Of a stretch of DNA of 64,000 nt, positions 31,906-42,650 are shown one piece after another; the stretch's first letter is position 1, and each line of letters opens with the position of its first letter. This DNA is from Thinopyrum elongatum (taxonomy: Eukaryota; Streptophyta; Magnoliopsida; Poales; Poaceae). Below the pieces are notes generated by a model, which saw only the letters and a list, made by a program, of their open reading frames with translations, did no database searches and had not been told where the DNA came from. The DNA lies in assembly GCA_011799875.1 (NCBI GenBank), contig CM022300.1, positions 239,580,807 to 239,644,806 of the forward strand, written 5' to 3'. Both the position numbers and the translations under genes were made by a program.

Positions 31906-33304
31906 TTACTCCTCAGCTGTGATCCACTTCCTCTTCTTCTCCTTCTTGGCAAAGGTCGGGACGCCCTCGCTGTTCTTTGGTGTGGCCTTGGCCGCGTCCA
32001 GGGGGCGAGCGCGGTGGTCCTCGATAGGCCCCGGCATGGCTCTGCCGTCTGGGGAGGTGAAGAGGTCGCCCTGAGATGTCGCGGCCGGTGGGTCCACGTC
32101 CGCCCCAGGAGCGGCCGCCCCGTCCCCCATTTGCGATTCGGGCGAGGATGGGAGCGACGTCTTGACCACCCCATTGTAGCGTGGGAATCCCTTTGGAAGG
32201 GGCGCAGCCGCACCTTTTCCTGAGGTCGCCCGGCCGGACACTCGCGTGGTCCGGGGAGCAGGCCCTGACCGCCTGAGGACCCTGGTGGAGCGCGGGGAGT
32301 TCGCAGCCGGGGGCTCGTCGGAGTCGTTGTCATCTTCAAGGTTGCGGAGGAGCTCGCTCTGCAACGGGAGGGGGGGGGGCGCTTCCTCCAGGTCGTCGTT
32401 AGTCTCCTCTGAGTCCTCTTCGCCGCCGCTATCGCCAGAGGACACCGGCACGGGGGAGTTGGGGGTGCTTGGATGGCATGAGCCCCAGCTCGTTGAAGGT
32501 AGGCATGGCGGCGACCAGTTCCCCCAGTCGTCGCGGTGGTACAGCGGGGTGTATGCCTTGGGGACGTCCCCTGGATCGCCATTGAGCATGGCGGCCAGGG
32601 CCCTGTCCAACTCCTCGCCCATCAGGCTAGCGGGGCGTAGCCGTATGACGTCCCTCGCCCCCTGGAATTCCCACAAGGGCCTTTTGTGCGAATGCAGCGG
32701 CGCCAGGCACTGCGTCAAGAACTCCTTCGTGATCATTCCCCCCGTCAATAGTTTGGCCTCCATATCCGAGGATATCCTCTTCAGGACGGGCTCCACCCGA
32801 GGGTCGGTGAGCTTTGCAGAGCCCCACTTCTGGAGCCACTCGGGCATTGCTATCGGCATCTCCAAGCGTGTGTTGAGACCCTTGGTGTACAGGAAGACCC
32901 AGTGGTGCTGGAAGCCCTCCACCTTCTTCCCGGCCTTCAAGAGCACATTCCCCTTGTGGACCGTGATGAATGAAACACAAGCAGAGCGCTGCATCAGGTT
33001 GTGCAACCGCAAGCTGAATAAACGGCGGAAGAGCGCCACGGAGGGCCACGCCCACGAAGGCCTCACAGTAGAAGGCGAACATGGACAGGAGGAGGATGGA
33101 GTTGGGCTGGATATGGAGAGCATGGATCCTGTAGTGACTGAGGATGGTGCAGAAGAACTCCGAGAAGGGCGGGACAAGCCCTGGGAAGATGCTGTGGAGG
33201 AAGAAGGGATAGACTGTCTGCACCAAGGTGCTACGCTCCACGGAGCTGGCCCAGATCAAGGTCACGCCCCATTCATTGTCTTCACTCGCCATCTGCGGGA
33301 GCAC
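31906..33304 (-). pseudogene. Antisense gene of nested element, N-terminal Transposase_28-like domain
   Basis: Residues from 33304 read MLPQMASEDNEWGVTLI, YPFFLHSIFPGLVPPFSEFF, SHYRIHALHIQPNSILLLSMFAFYCEAFVGV. This is the pattern of the plant Transposase_28/putative gypsy-type family (PF04195), often found in Tat-type elements. Near 33040 a frameshift moves the reading to another frame (ALFRRLFSLRLHNLMQ, WVFLYTKGLN). The rest is Ser/Pro/acidic-rich, ending KKRKWITAEE. There a GTAAGT donor at 31909 and a TCACAG acceptor at 31857 would remove a 53-bp intron (short for plants) and join to RSGNVTRKKKAS. Antisense, between the RT remnant and the 3' LTR. Confidence 0.7.
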
Positions 33305-33720
33305 ATGGCCAAGATGCCCCTCCTCGACGATGGAGGACGCGTCGAGTACTGGCGAAGGAGAGGAGGAGGTCGCGGCCTAGACCGCGGGCTTCGACTTGCC
33401 GAGCGCCATTCGCGGGGTCACCGGCATTGGAAAAGGAGAAGGAAGGGGGCGGAGTTGCGATTGGATCTGGAGAAGCTTTCGGCTGGAGAAGGGGACTAGG
33501 AGCAAGGCGAGGATGAGCAATGATGGCCCTGCTGTGTGCGCCAGTCTTTTGTCAGCCTGGGCAGTGGCCGAGGCAACATGGGGAAGTCGAGGCGTCCACG
33601 TCCCGTCATGCGCCACACGTCGATCCTGGCCCGCAAGCAATTGGGGCCCGCGTCGCTTCACCCATGCCCCTTGGCTTCGCCTCAAAGCTAGCTCGAGCGC
33701 ACCTTGGGCCCGGGGGCTAC

Positions 33721-34611
33721 TATCAGTGTTCTGGGATCGGGGGTACCCAGACTTTCCTGACTGCGGCCCAGCGCGTGGGCTCATCGACGGCCCGGTATGG
33801 CCCAGCTGCAAGACCCCCAGGACAAGACCTTCGCGAGGGGCCTGGCCTTGCGAGGCAAGCGGCGCCAAGACCTCCAGGGGAGCAGCTCCCCGAGCCTGCC
33901 TCTCGAGGAGCGGAGAATTCAATGCAAGTCTCCTGCCTCATGAGGCTACGATGAAGTGACCCATGACGACCAAGGCTAGGCGGGCGCCAGCGGGCGCAGA
34001 GGGGACAGTTTCCTCTTGGGTGGTAAGGGAGCAAGGACAGGCGCAGGTTCCCAAGGAAGGCCCCAAAGCTTTCCATTTCGGTGCAACGATACCAAGACCA
34101 TGAGCTTAGTAGGACGGATGTCATCGCCGAGCCCACCGCTGCGTCATGGCCAGAAGCTTTGCAGGCGAAGACCATCTTTCGTCAGGATAAGATGTACTCC
34201 TTGTCCCCTTTCAAAATTGGCCATTGTGGGATCCCTTCCCGCCTAAGCTATGAGGGAAGAGGACCAAGGCCACTATAAATATGGGCTAGCCATCACCTTA
34301 GACGGGATCCCCGATCCAACCGAGACCGATCCATCATTACCTCCCGAGCCCTCGTGAGGCTGCTCATCCACTGTACTAGTTTATCCTCTACCTCCTCATG
34401 AGGCCAATCCACCAAAATCAGGAGTAGGGTTTTACACCGCAAGGTGGCCTGAACCTGGGTAAATATCTGTGTCCATTCCTTCCGCACGATCCAGTGTACT
34501 TGGCGAGATTAGGCCATGGGTATGGCGAGCTAGCGTCGTTGTGAAGCATGATCCTTCGTTCATGCCCCTGAGTTCGAACCTTCTTGGGTCTGCGGAGCCC
34601 TGAATCTGACA
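33721..34611 (+). repeat. 3' LTR of nested element
   Basis: It aligns with 24716-25606 over the same 891 bp. It starts TATCAGTGTTCTGGG, where the left LTR has TGTTGGCGTTCTGGG, so even the terminal TG has mutated. It ends GAATCTGACA and is followed by CAATA. A purine-rich GGGCCCGGGGGC tract at about 33705-33717 is the likely polypurine tract. Confidence 0.9.
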
Positions 34612-34616
34612 CAATA

Positions 34617-36538
34617 GCAGCCTGGTGCTTCCTTAGAGTTTTAAGTAATCTCTTTTCTTCATACTCTGAAAGTTTAGCATTGATAATAACAGGATATATC
34701 TTCTTTTCACCAAGATAAGAATATTTCAATGTATCAGGTAATTTCTTGAGTTCAAACACTGTATCACCCTATGGAGGAGGACCTCCAAGAGTTTCAAAAG
34801 GAGAATTATGTTTAAGTATAGGTGTTTGATTAAAGGATATCTCATCTATTTCATTTCTTTCATTCATATGCATATCATTTTCATGGTCTAGCAAATATTC
34901 TTCTAACGGATCACTAGAAGGTACGAAATATAAGCAAGACCAATAATTTCATCCTTACTAGGCAATTCTTTATCATGAGGTTGGCTACGGAATTTAGAGA
35001 AATTAAACTCATGAGACACATCACCAAAATTAACACTTACCGTTTCCTTTTTGCAATCAATCTTAGCATTAATGGTATTCAAGAAAGGTCTACCAAATAT
35101 AATGGGACCAAAATCATCTTGTGGTGAAATAAGAACTATAAAATCAATAGGGTATTTGATCTTACCACATAAGACTTCAGCATCTCTAACAATCCAAAGC
35201 GATGAAATAGTATCTCTATTTGCAAGCTTAATAGTAACATCAATGTCCTCTATCTCAGCAAGTGCAATCTCATTCATAATCTCTTGATATAGAGTAAAAG
35301 GAATAGCCCTCACATTAGCACCGAAATCACAGAAACCATGATAACAATGATCTCCTATTTTAACAGAAACAACAGGCAGGCCAATAAGAGGTTTATTCTT
35401 ATCTTTAGTATCAGGCTTAGCAATCCTAGTTGCTTCATCACAAAAGTAAATAACATGCCCATCAATATTATCAACCAAGAGATCTTTAAACATGGAAATA
35501 TTAGGTTCAACTCTAATTTGTTTAGAGGGTCTAGGCGTTCTAATATTACTTTCATTAACCACAGTTGAAACTTGAGCTTGTTCCTTAATCCTAATAGGAA
35601 AAGGTGGTTTCTCAATATAAGCAGTAGGCACAACTAGATCAACATTGTAAATGATAGTTCCATCTTTAACTATAATGGATTCCTCAATCTTTTCTTCAAT
35701 AGGGGGATGATATTTAAACCACTTCCCCTTAGGCAGACCAACATGAGTAGCAAATGATTCACAAAAGGAAGCTACTATCTCAGAGTCAAGTCCATATTTT
35801 GCACTAAACTTATGAAAAGCATTGGTTTCCATAAAAGATTTAACACAATCAAACTTAAGTTTTATACCTGACTCTTTACCTTTGTCCAGCTCCCAATCTT
35901 CAGAGTTGCTTTTAATTCTTTCCAAAAGAACCCATTTGAATTCAATAGTTTTCTTCATAAAGGAACCAGTAGAAGAAGAATCGAGCATGGATTGATCATT
36001 ATGAGAAAGCCGAGCATAAAATTTTTGTGTAAAAATTTCTCTTTAGAGCTCATCATTGGGGCATGTGTACATCATGTACTTAAGCCTCCCCCATGTTTGA
36101 GCGGTACTTTCTCCTTCATGAGGCCAAATAATTATATATATAATTCTGATCACGATGAACCAGATGCATACGATAAAACTTCTGATGATATTCCAATTTC
36201 AATCGGTTCCAATCCCACGTTCCAATATCATCACATAACATATACCATGTAAATGCCTTTCCCTCCAAAGATAAATGGAGAACCTTCTTCTTAAATCCAT
36301 CCTTGGATAAACCTACAAGCTTAAACAATCCACAAATTTCATCCACATAGATTAAGTGCATATCAGGATGTACGGTTCCATCTCCTGCATAAGGATTAGC
36401 TAGCAGTTTCTCTAATATACCTGAAGGAATCTCATAATAAATATTTTCAGCAGGTTCAGTAGGTTGAGGGGCAACTCTTATTGCTTCCGGTCGAGGTGAA
36501 CATACCCTGAACAAACCCCTCAAAGGATTACTTTCCAT
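34617..36538 (-). pseudogene. Athila gag and protease
   Basis: It starts MESNPLRGLFRVCSPRP at 36538. The gag core reads IPSGILEKLLANPYAGDG, PDMHLIYVDEICGLFKLVG and LSLEGKAFTWY. A slip in an AT-rich run near 36130 changes frame (HEGES...WGRLKYMMYTCPNDEL, then TAA). A long clean frame 35988-34903 continues (FVKSF-like gag tail, KGKWFKYHPP). It includes the protease motif CDFGANVRAIP at about 35310-35340 and FGPIIFGRPFLNT. The frame then continues as ELKKLPDTLKYSYLG...LRKHQAAI to the insertion site of the nested element. Confidence 0.85.
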
Positions 36539-36614
36539 AGCGACAAGTGATAGTAAATTACAGCATGTAATATAAATGTTTCCTTACCAAATTCCACTCA
36601 CCAAAGGCTCTCCA

Positions 36615-36633
36615 CTCCCCGACAACCACGCCA
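36615..36633 (-). other. Primer-binding site of Athila element
   Basis: The minus strand reads TGGCGTGGTTGTCGGGGAG, two changes from TGGCGCCGTTGCCGGGGA, the usual grass Athila site complementary to a tRNA-Asp 3' end. It lies about 11 bases inside the LTR. Confidence 0.7.
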
Positions 36634-36644
36634 GAAAAGAGTCT

Positions 36645-38153
36645 TGACGACCTACAAGTATAGGGGATCAATCATAGTCCTTTCAATAAGTAGGAGTGTC
36701 GAACCGAATGAGGAGCAGAAGGAAATGACAAGCGGTTTTCAGCAAGGTATTCTCTGCAAGCACTGAAATTATCGGTAACAGATAGTTTGATAGCAAGGTA
36801 ATTTGTAACGAGCAACAAGTAGAAATTGTAACAAAGGTGCAGCAAGGTAGCCCAATTCTTTTTATAGCAAAGGACAGGTCGGAACATTCTCTTATAATAA
36901 GCAAAGCATTCTCGAGGACACAAGGGAATTGATCTAGTCACTTTCATCATGTTTGTTTGATTCGTGTTCGCTACTTTGATAATTTGATATGTGGGTGGAC
37001 TGGTGCTTGGGTGCTGTTTTTACTTGAACAAGCCTCCCACTTATGATTACCCCCTCTCGCAAGCATCCCCAACTACGAAAGAAGAATTGAGATCAATCTA
37101 ACCATAGCATGAAACATATGGATCCAAATTAGCCCCTTACGGAATAACGCATAAACTAGGGTTTAAGCTTCTGTCACTCTAGCAACCCATGATCTAACTA
37201 TTACTCCACAATGCCTTCCATTTGGCCTAGGTATGGTGAAGTGTCATGTAGTCGACGTTCACATGACACCACTAAAGGAAGCAACAACATACATATCATC
37301 AAAATATCGAACAAATACCAAATTCACATGATTACTTATGACAAGACTTCTCCCATGTCCTCAAGAACAAAAGTAACTACTCACAAATCATATTCACGTT
37401 CAAGATCAGAGGGGTATTGAATATCATCAAGGATCTGAACATATAATCTTCTACCAAATAAACCAACTAGAATCAACTACAAGATGTAATCAACACTACT
37501 AGTAACCCACAGGTACCAATCTGAGGTTTTGAAATAGAGATTGGATAGAAGATATGAACTAGGGTTTGAGATGAGATGGTGCTGGTGAAGATGTTGATGA
37601 AGATTGGTCCTCCCACGATGAGAGGGTTGTTGGTGATATCGATGCTTCGATTTCCCCCTCCCGGAGGGAAGTGTCCAAGGTGGAATTGCTCCACCGGAGA
37701 GCTAAAGTGCTCTGCCCAAGTTCCGCCTCGAGACAGCGTCACTTCTTCCCAAAAGTCTTCTCTTAATTTCTAGGGCAAATGGCATCATATAGGATAAGAT
37801 GGGCCTCGGAGATCGGCCAGGGGCCCCACAAGGTACTAGGGTGCGCCCAGGGGAGGTGCCCTACTGGCTTGTGGCAGCTGGCGGGTCCCCTCTAGTACTT
37901 CTTTGCTCCAGTATTTTTTTATATATTGCATAAAAATTCCGCGTGAAATTTCAGCTCATTTGGAGTTGTGCAGAATAGCTATCTCTGATATAGCTTTTTC
38001 AGGTCCAGAATTCCAACTGCCGGCAATCTCCCTCTTCATGTAAATCTTGCTAATTAAGAGAGAAAATGCATTAGAATTGCATCAGAAAGTATTATAATGA
38101 TCAAAAACATAATAAATAATAGTAGAAAAACATTATGCAAAATAGACATATCA
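36645..38153 (-). repeat. 5' LTR of Athila element
   Basis: On the minus strand it begins TGATATGTCTATTTTGC (outer end 38153) and ends near CTTGTAGGTCGTCA. The second LTR is outside the window, so the inner end is an estimate from the primer-binding site. The sequence is long, AT-rich and without ORFs, as in Triticeae Athila LTRs. Confidence 0.7.
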
Positions 38154-38290
38154 CCGCAGGCTCCGCGTGAACGAGTAGCTGGAGGCCGAGGACAACCACA
38201 CTGCAGAGACACACGTCAGTAGCTACGGCTGGTTTGCGCCGGCAGCCAAAGACGACGAGGTGGGCTTGTTCCGTGAGCAGTGATAGTTTT
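38154..38290 (+). pseudogene. Gene fragment at the Athila insertion edge
   Basis: Directly beyond the LTR a frame reads LRVNE, a TAG, then LEAEDNHTAETHVSSYGWFAPAAKDDEVGLFREQ and a TGA at about 38281. A CAG-to-TAG change would join the two parts. The composition resembles the charged gene at 45962 (RVAEVAS, EQ-rich), so it may be a relative cut by the retrotransposon. This is weak evidence. Confidence 0.35.
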
Positions 38291-39477
38291 TCTTTATGTT
38301 GTTGTTTTTCAGGATCTTTTGCTATGTAAAAACATATTTATCCAAGTTGCTTGACTTTCATCATTTGGGTCAGTCGACCATTTCAGGCGGTTGGATGAAG
38401 ATCCTACGTCTCCTAACCCTTCTTCTTCCCCAATAGACCACCGCATGGGCCATCGGCCGAACGACCGCCCCCGACCCCCGTGGCAGGTGGCGCTACCACC
38501 ACTGCCTCACTGCCCAGCCCTTCCCTGAACCGCCCGCCAGTACCGGTCATCCGCCGCCCCCGGCCATCCCTCTACCCCCCCCCCCGGTCGAGTTTTTCCT
38601 CCGGCGAGGCCCCACCACAGCCCGACCACTGCCCCCACCACCGACGTCCACCACCACCACCACTCGAAACCCTAAGATAGATAATGGGGTAGCCCTCGGT
38701 GAGCCCCTTCCTTCTCCTTCCTTCCCTCCTATGAACTCTCAAAAATCGACATACCCTAATTTGAAATTAAGTCGACTGTCATTTAGCTAATGTGAAAAAA
38801 ATATAGAGGCCTCATAAACATACTATATGAAAAAAATTAGGTGTCAATGGTTGGATGGCTGAGTTTGGTTTGATCACATGTGGTACCATGTGTCATTGAA
38901 AAAGGCAAGCCAAGGCGCATTTTCCTTAGGTTTGCGGCGTGCCGAACCGACTGTGTGAGGGTGCGGTGCGAATACGACAGACGTGCGTAAGTGTACCTCC
39001 TTTTTATTTTGAACAGGTAAATCGTAACATTTGGTTCGCGAGGGTGAGCGACTTCGATTTTAGTACGTATTGTGTTAAAAAGAAGGGCGGGGATTTCCTT
39101 CACGGGATTGATCAATACAAATCCTGATTAGAAATGCGATGGCGGGGCAGGCTAGTTTGGCCCATGGTCGGATTGCTGACATGCGTTCCACATGCCAGTG
39201 AAATGCCAAGCTGATTTGCGTTGAGCGGCGGGGCAGATCAAACGTGCGCTGGTCTAATGCGAACATGACAGGCGTTCTGTGAGTTTTCCTTTTCCTCGTT
39301 TTAAACTTGTGAAGATAACCCCCTAAACAAAAAATTGTGAAGATAACACTTGGTCCTTTGCCATCATGCGATACATCGATGGAAATCCCAATTATGATGA
39401 CACTAAATTTTCTACTAAATCCCGTAAAAAGGCGTCCTCTTCGCCTCTCCTGCCGCAATCATCACGCTAATCATATA
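38291..39477. other. Intergenic with GC-rich, promoter-like patch
   Basis: 38455-38670 is very C-rich (runs of CCACCACC and a C11 run near 38577) and could be a 5' gene region, but no credible start or domain is visible. 39120-39260 contains GGCAGGCTAGTTTGGCCCA and TGACATGCGTTCCACATG, a diverged relative of 40495-40580. Confidence 0.45.
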
Positions 39478-39831
39478 CTCCCCCCATTTTTGTATAGAAG
39501 GACACAAACTCATATTACAGGTACGAGGGTAAACATTAATGTCAGTTTAAGCCAATGTTAAAAGCTTGCTTTCCTCCTTGTTTGACGTGTCAATTAATGC
39601 ATATTTTTTGTCTCCAACGCCCAACAAGCCAACCCTCTCACTCATTGGTTGATTAATGCAGCGCATGCAAACCAACCTTCTCACTTCCGCATGCATGCAA
39701 GGGGATATTAATGTCCTTGGTTGCTAGGATGAGGCAGACCCCATCAATTTTTCCTTAATTAGTGTTAGTGGCCTTATATGGATGCAAATTATAATTTTGA
39801 TAGTGGCCTTGTACACAAAATATGGAGGGAG
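39478..39831. mobile_element. Stowaway-type MITE
   Basis: It begins CTCCCCCCATTTTTGTATAG after TA and ends GTACACAAAATATGGAGGGAG, forming terminal inverted repeats. The 354-bp body is AT-rich and non-coding. The right TA is replaced by CA. Confidence 0.6.
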
Positions 39832-41480
39832 CAACTATTTTACTTCCTCCCCCATTACGGTGACGTCGATGATATCTCGATCGCTATGGCTTTGCCGAAG
39901 TGCATTCAACGGAGCACACCATTGAGGCAGACGACAGTATGTCATTCGCAAGTGCCGCCTACAAGCCCCGAGACAACCGCCTTCTTTGCATCCAGGAAGT
40001 CCATTGAACCAAAGGAGGCCTAAATGTAGCACAATAGCATCGTCCGTCCAACTTACTACTGTAAAGGTGGTTTCTCGAAGAAGACAATGGAGAAGTGGAG
40101 TCAGCGAAGAGTGAAATGATGGTTGCTTCGGCTGTGCTTTGTGATTTGATGCCTCACCGCTTTGTGATTTGTGATAGAAGGGAGTAGACTTTCTGCTCTA
40201 AGCATGCGTCCATGCATGGGAGAAAGAGGAGAGAGGTTGCATTTTTCCATTCCTTCAATCAATTTGGCGTCGGTGCACTAGGGAGCTTTGGTTCCCTCTT
40301 TTTTTGCTTTGGCAGCACCCTCCACAATGGTTCCCATCGATGCCAAAAGCTATTTTACCATTTGGCTACACATTGTGGATGCCCTTAAGCGTACAACTTG
40401 GTTTTGCTCCTTGGTGCGATCTTAACCAGTATCGATTACATTGATCTAAAAATATATATCAAGATTAGTAAAAACAAGATGCTTTTGCCGCGCGGCAGGC
40501 GGGGAGGTTGGCCTGGCGGTTTGCTAACATGCGGTCCCACGTGTCAGTGATGTACCAAGCCGATCCGCATCCCACATGAGGCAGAACAATGGCAGAAGCA
40601 ACACGTGGTTAACTTGAAGAAGATGAGGGAGAAGTGGATTCAGCAAAAAGTGAAATGATGGTTGCTTCGTCCCTCCAACTTAACTGCAGGAAAGGTACAA
40701 CTTTGTGATTTGACGCCTCATTGCTCATTACTACTGCGGTGCAATGACCGGGGTGCACATGCGAGAACGCGTTGGGATGTACTTTTGAAGGGCCTATAGA
40801 GGGAAATTGGGCATAAAGTGGATTCAACTATTTGTATTAGTCATCATAGCATTTGTAACTCATATCTAGAGTTTGTACGGTAGACGTGAATTCCTGTTTC
40901 TCTTACGAAACTAGTACAACAATATTGGGGTGGCGTGCGCCAATTTAGGAAGTGGGAGGTTGGCCTACTCGACTCCACGGAGAGAGTGAGAGAAGAGATA
41001 AATACACTGGCGGTCACTGTATTTGAAGGGAATGCGTAATACGGTCACCGGACTTCATAATACACTCATTACGGTCACTATATATGTTTTGTGGTGATTA
41101 TACGGTCATTCGCTCACCGCTCAGCATCGGATTGCACTCTGTTGACCGTCCAAATAGTCTGTGTGCACTATGTTGGCTAGTTACATTGGACCGTTCCTTA
41201 TGGGTCCCACCTGTCAGTTGGCAGAGGAAATAAATATGATAAACACAAATTTACGAAGGCACGACAAGACTCCAACCCGTGCGCCGGAACCACCTGGTTG
41301 TGTACATTTCTGTGAGGGCCTGATGTGTGTGCATGCACGGGTAGGTTGAGCACTTGAGCGTGAGCGTGTGTGTTGGTCGTGTGGTGTGTGCATGCATGCG
41401 TGCGTGTGTGTTTGTGTGTGAGTGTTGTGTGCATGCGTGTGTGCGTGTGAGTGTTGCGTGCGTGTTTGCGTGTGAGTGTT
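39832..41480. other. Intergenic with R1 copies, a small MITE and a GT microsatellite
   Basis: R1-type words GAAATGATGGTTGCTTCG occur near 40113 and 40650. A small fold-back with ACCCTCCACAATGG and CACATTGTGGATGCCC at about 40315-40392 looks like a MITE remnant. At 41005-41110 the word TACGGTCAC recurs. 41350-41480 is a degenerate (GT)n tract directly before the CACTA end. No gene is seen. Confidence 0.5.
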
Positions 41481-41784
41481 CACTACAAAAAAAAAGACAC
41501 ATCTGTGACATTATGGCCCGAACAATTTTTTTTGTCATGCTTATGACACTTCTATCACGATAATTGTGACAAAAAACCATGACAGAAAATGAGCTTTTTG
41601 TCCTAGGCAGGCTGAAGACGCACCTGCATAACATTCTTTGGGCTGTCCATGACGAAAAAAATTGTGGTAGAAGCGAGGGCGAGGAAAATATCGGGGAGTT
41701 CCCGGTTACGGTGGGTGGTCGGGACCGAGCGATGCACTATGGTTTGCGCGTTTCTCTCTCGTACGCGCGTGTGTGCGAGGCATT

Positions 41785-41945
41785 GGCTAACTGAACCCGA
41801 GCGATCGCACTAGCTATGTTACTGAACCCGAGCGATCGATCCCTGCTGTTAACTGAACCCGAGTGATTCCTTCGCTGCTGCTGCTAACTGAACCCGAGCG
41901 ATCGATTGCTGCTGCTGCTTACTGAAGCCGATCGAGCCCCCATGC
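41785..41945 (-). repeat. CACTA subterminal repeats, reverse arm
   Basis: ACTGAACCCGAGCGATCG and variants occur five times within 160 bp, the complement of the array at 22500-22680. Confidence 0.75.
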
Positions 41946-42364
41946 GAGACGTAGCTAGCCGGTGTTGGGTTGCCTCTCGATGAATAGTGACTGTTGCTAA
42001 CGTGCGCGCGGGACGTAGAATGAGTCGAGACGTGGTGAGTCGAACCGGTTGGTTGGCTGTGGATGAACAGTTCCCGGTGGGGGTTGGATGAACAGGACCC
42101 CGTGGTAGTAGGCAGTTGCTGCTGGATGAACAGGACCCCGAGGAGGCCGCCATACCCGAGCCGGTTGGGGGTGGATGAATAGTACCCCATGGAGGCTGGA
42201 TGAACAGTAGCCCGTGGGTGAACAGTATCTGTTGGAGGCTGGAGGAAATCGCGGTGGATGAACAGTAGCAGGTGGAGGCTGGAGGAAGTCGACGGTGGAT
42301 GAACATTAGTTTGTGGAGGCTGGAGCAAGGCCGTAGATGGTGGATGAACAGTAGCCCGTAGAGT

Positions 42365-42650
42365 CCCGTTTTGTGGTATGCCACACCCCTCCCGATGAAC
42401 AGTACCCCCGTTTCGACCGTAGGCGTTCGAAGAGAAGTCGGTTTCCTTCGTTTTGCGGTACACCAGACCCTTCCTGATGAACAGGACCCTGTTTCGACCG
42501 TAGGCACTCGAACACAAGTCCATTTCCTCCATTTTGCGGTACGCCAGACCCTTCCCAATGATCAAGACCCCATTTCGACCGTGCGCGGTCGAACAGAAGG
42601 TCGTTTTCCTCCGTTTTATGGTACGCCAGACCCTGTTTTGGCAGTTCCAT
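42365..42650 (-). repeat. 81-bp-type tandem repeat, reverse arm
   Basis: Units run GCGGTACGCCAGACCCTTCC, GATGAACAGGACC, TTTCGACCGTAGGC. Three to four copies are present, the reverse complement of 21902-22150. Confidence 0.8.

Larger units (their letters stand above)
24716..34611 (+). mobile_element. Nested non-autonomous Tat-type LTR retrotransposon
   Basis: A complete 9.9-kb insertion in the Athila gag-pol gene. The two LTRs are each 891 bp (24716-25606 and 33721-34611) and the target duplication CAATA is at 24711-24715 and 34612-34616. It codes for gag and protease in one frame, but RT is reduced to scraps and RNase H and integrase are missing. The second half holds a long antisense gene. 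Mobility would depend on enzymes from another element. The LTRs differ at roughly one base in ten, mostly transitions, which points to an insertion of several million years if the usual grass LTR rate applies. Confidence 0.9.
23023..38153 (-). mobile_element. Athila-type Gypsy retrotransposon, split by a nested element
   Basis: On the minus strand: 5' LTR (36645-38153), primer-binding site, gag and protease (36538-34617), an insertion (24716-34611), then RT, RNase H and the start of integrase (24710-23023), which ends abruptly at the CACTA terminus. Removing the insertion and one CAATA restores a continuous reading (HQAAI joined to GYTLMILRV). The RT motif FMDxFSVYG and the protease CDFGANV mark the Athila lineage. 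The 3' part of integrase and the 3' LTR are not in the window. Confidence 0.85.

Noticed and set aside
32246..33499. Plus-strand frame of 417 codons over the antisense gene
   Set aside because: The Transposase_28-like pattern is on the minus strand; this frame has no recognisable domain.
41198..41634. His/Thr-rich minus-strand frames
   Set aside because: Products of the GT microsatellite before the CACTA end.
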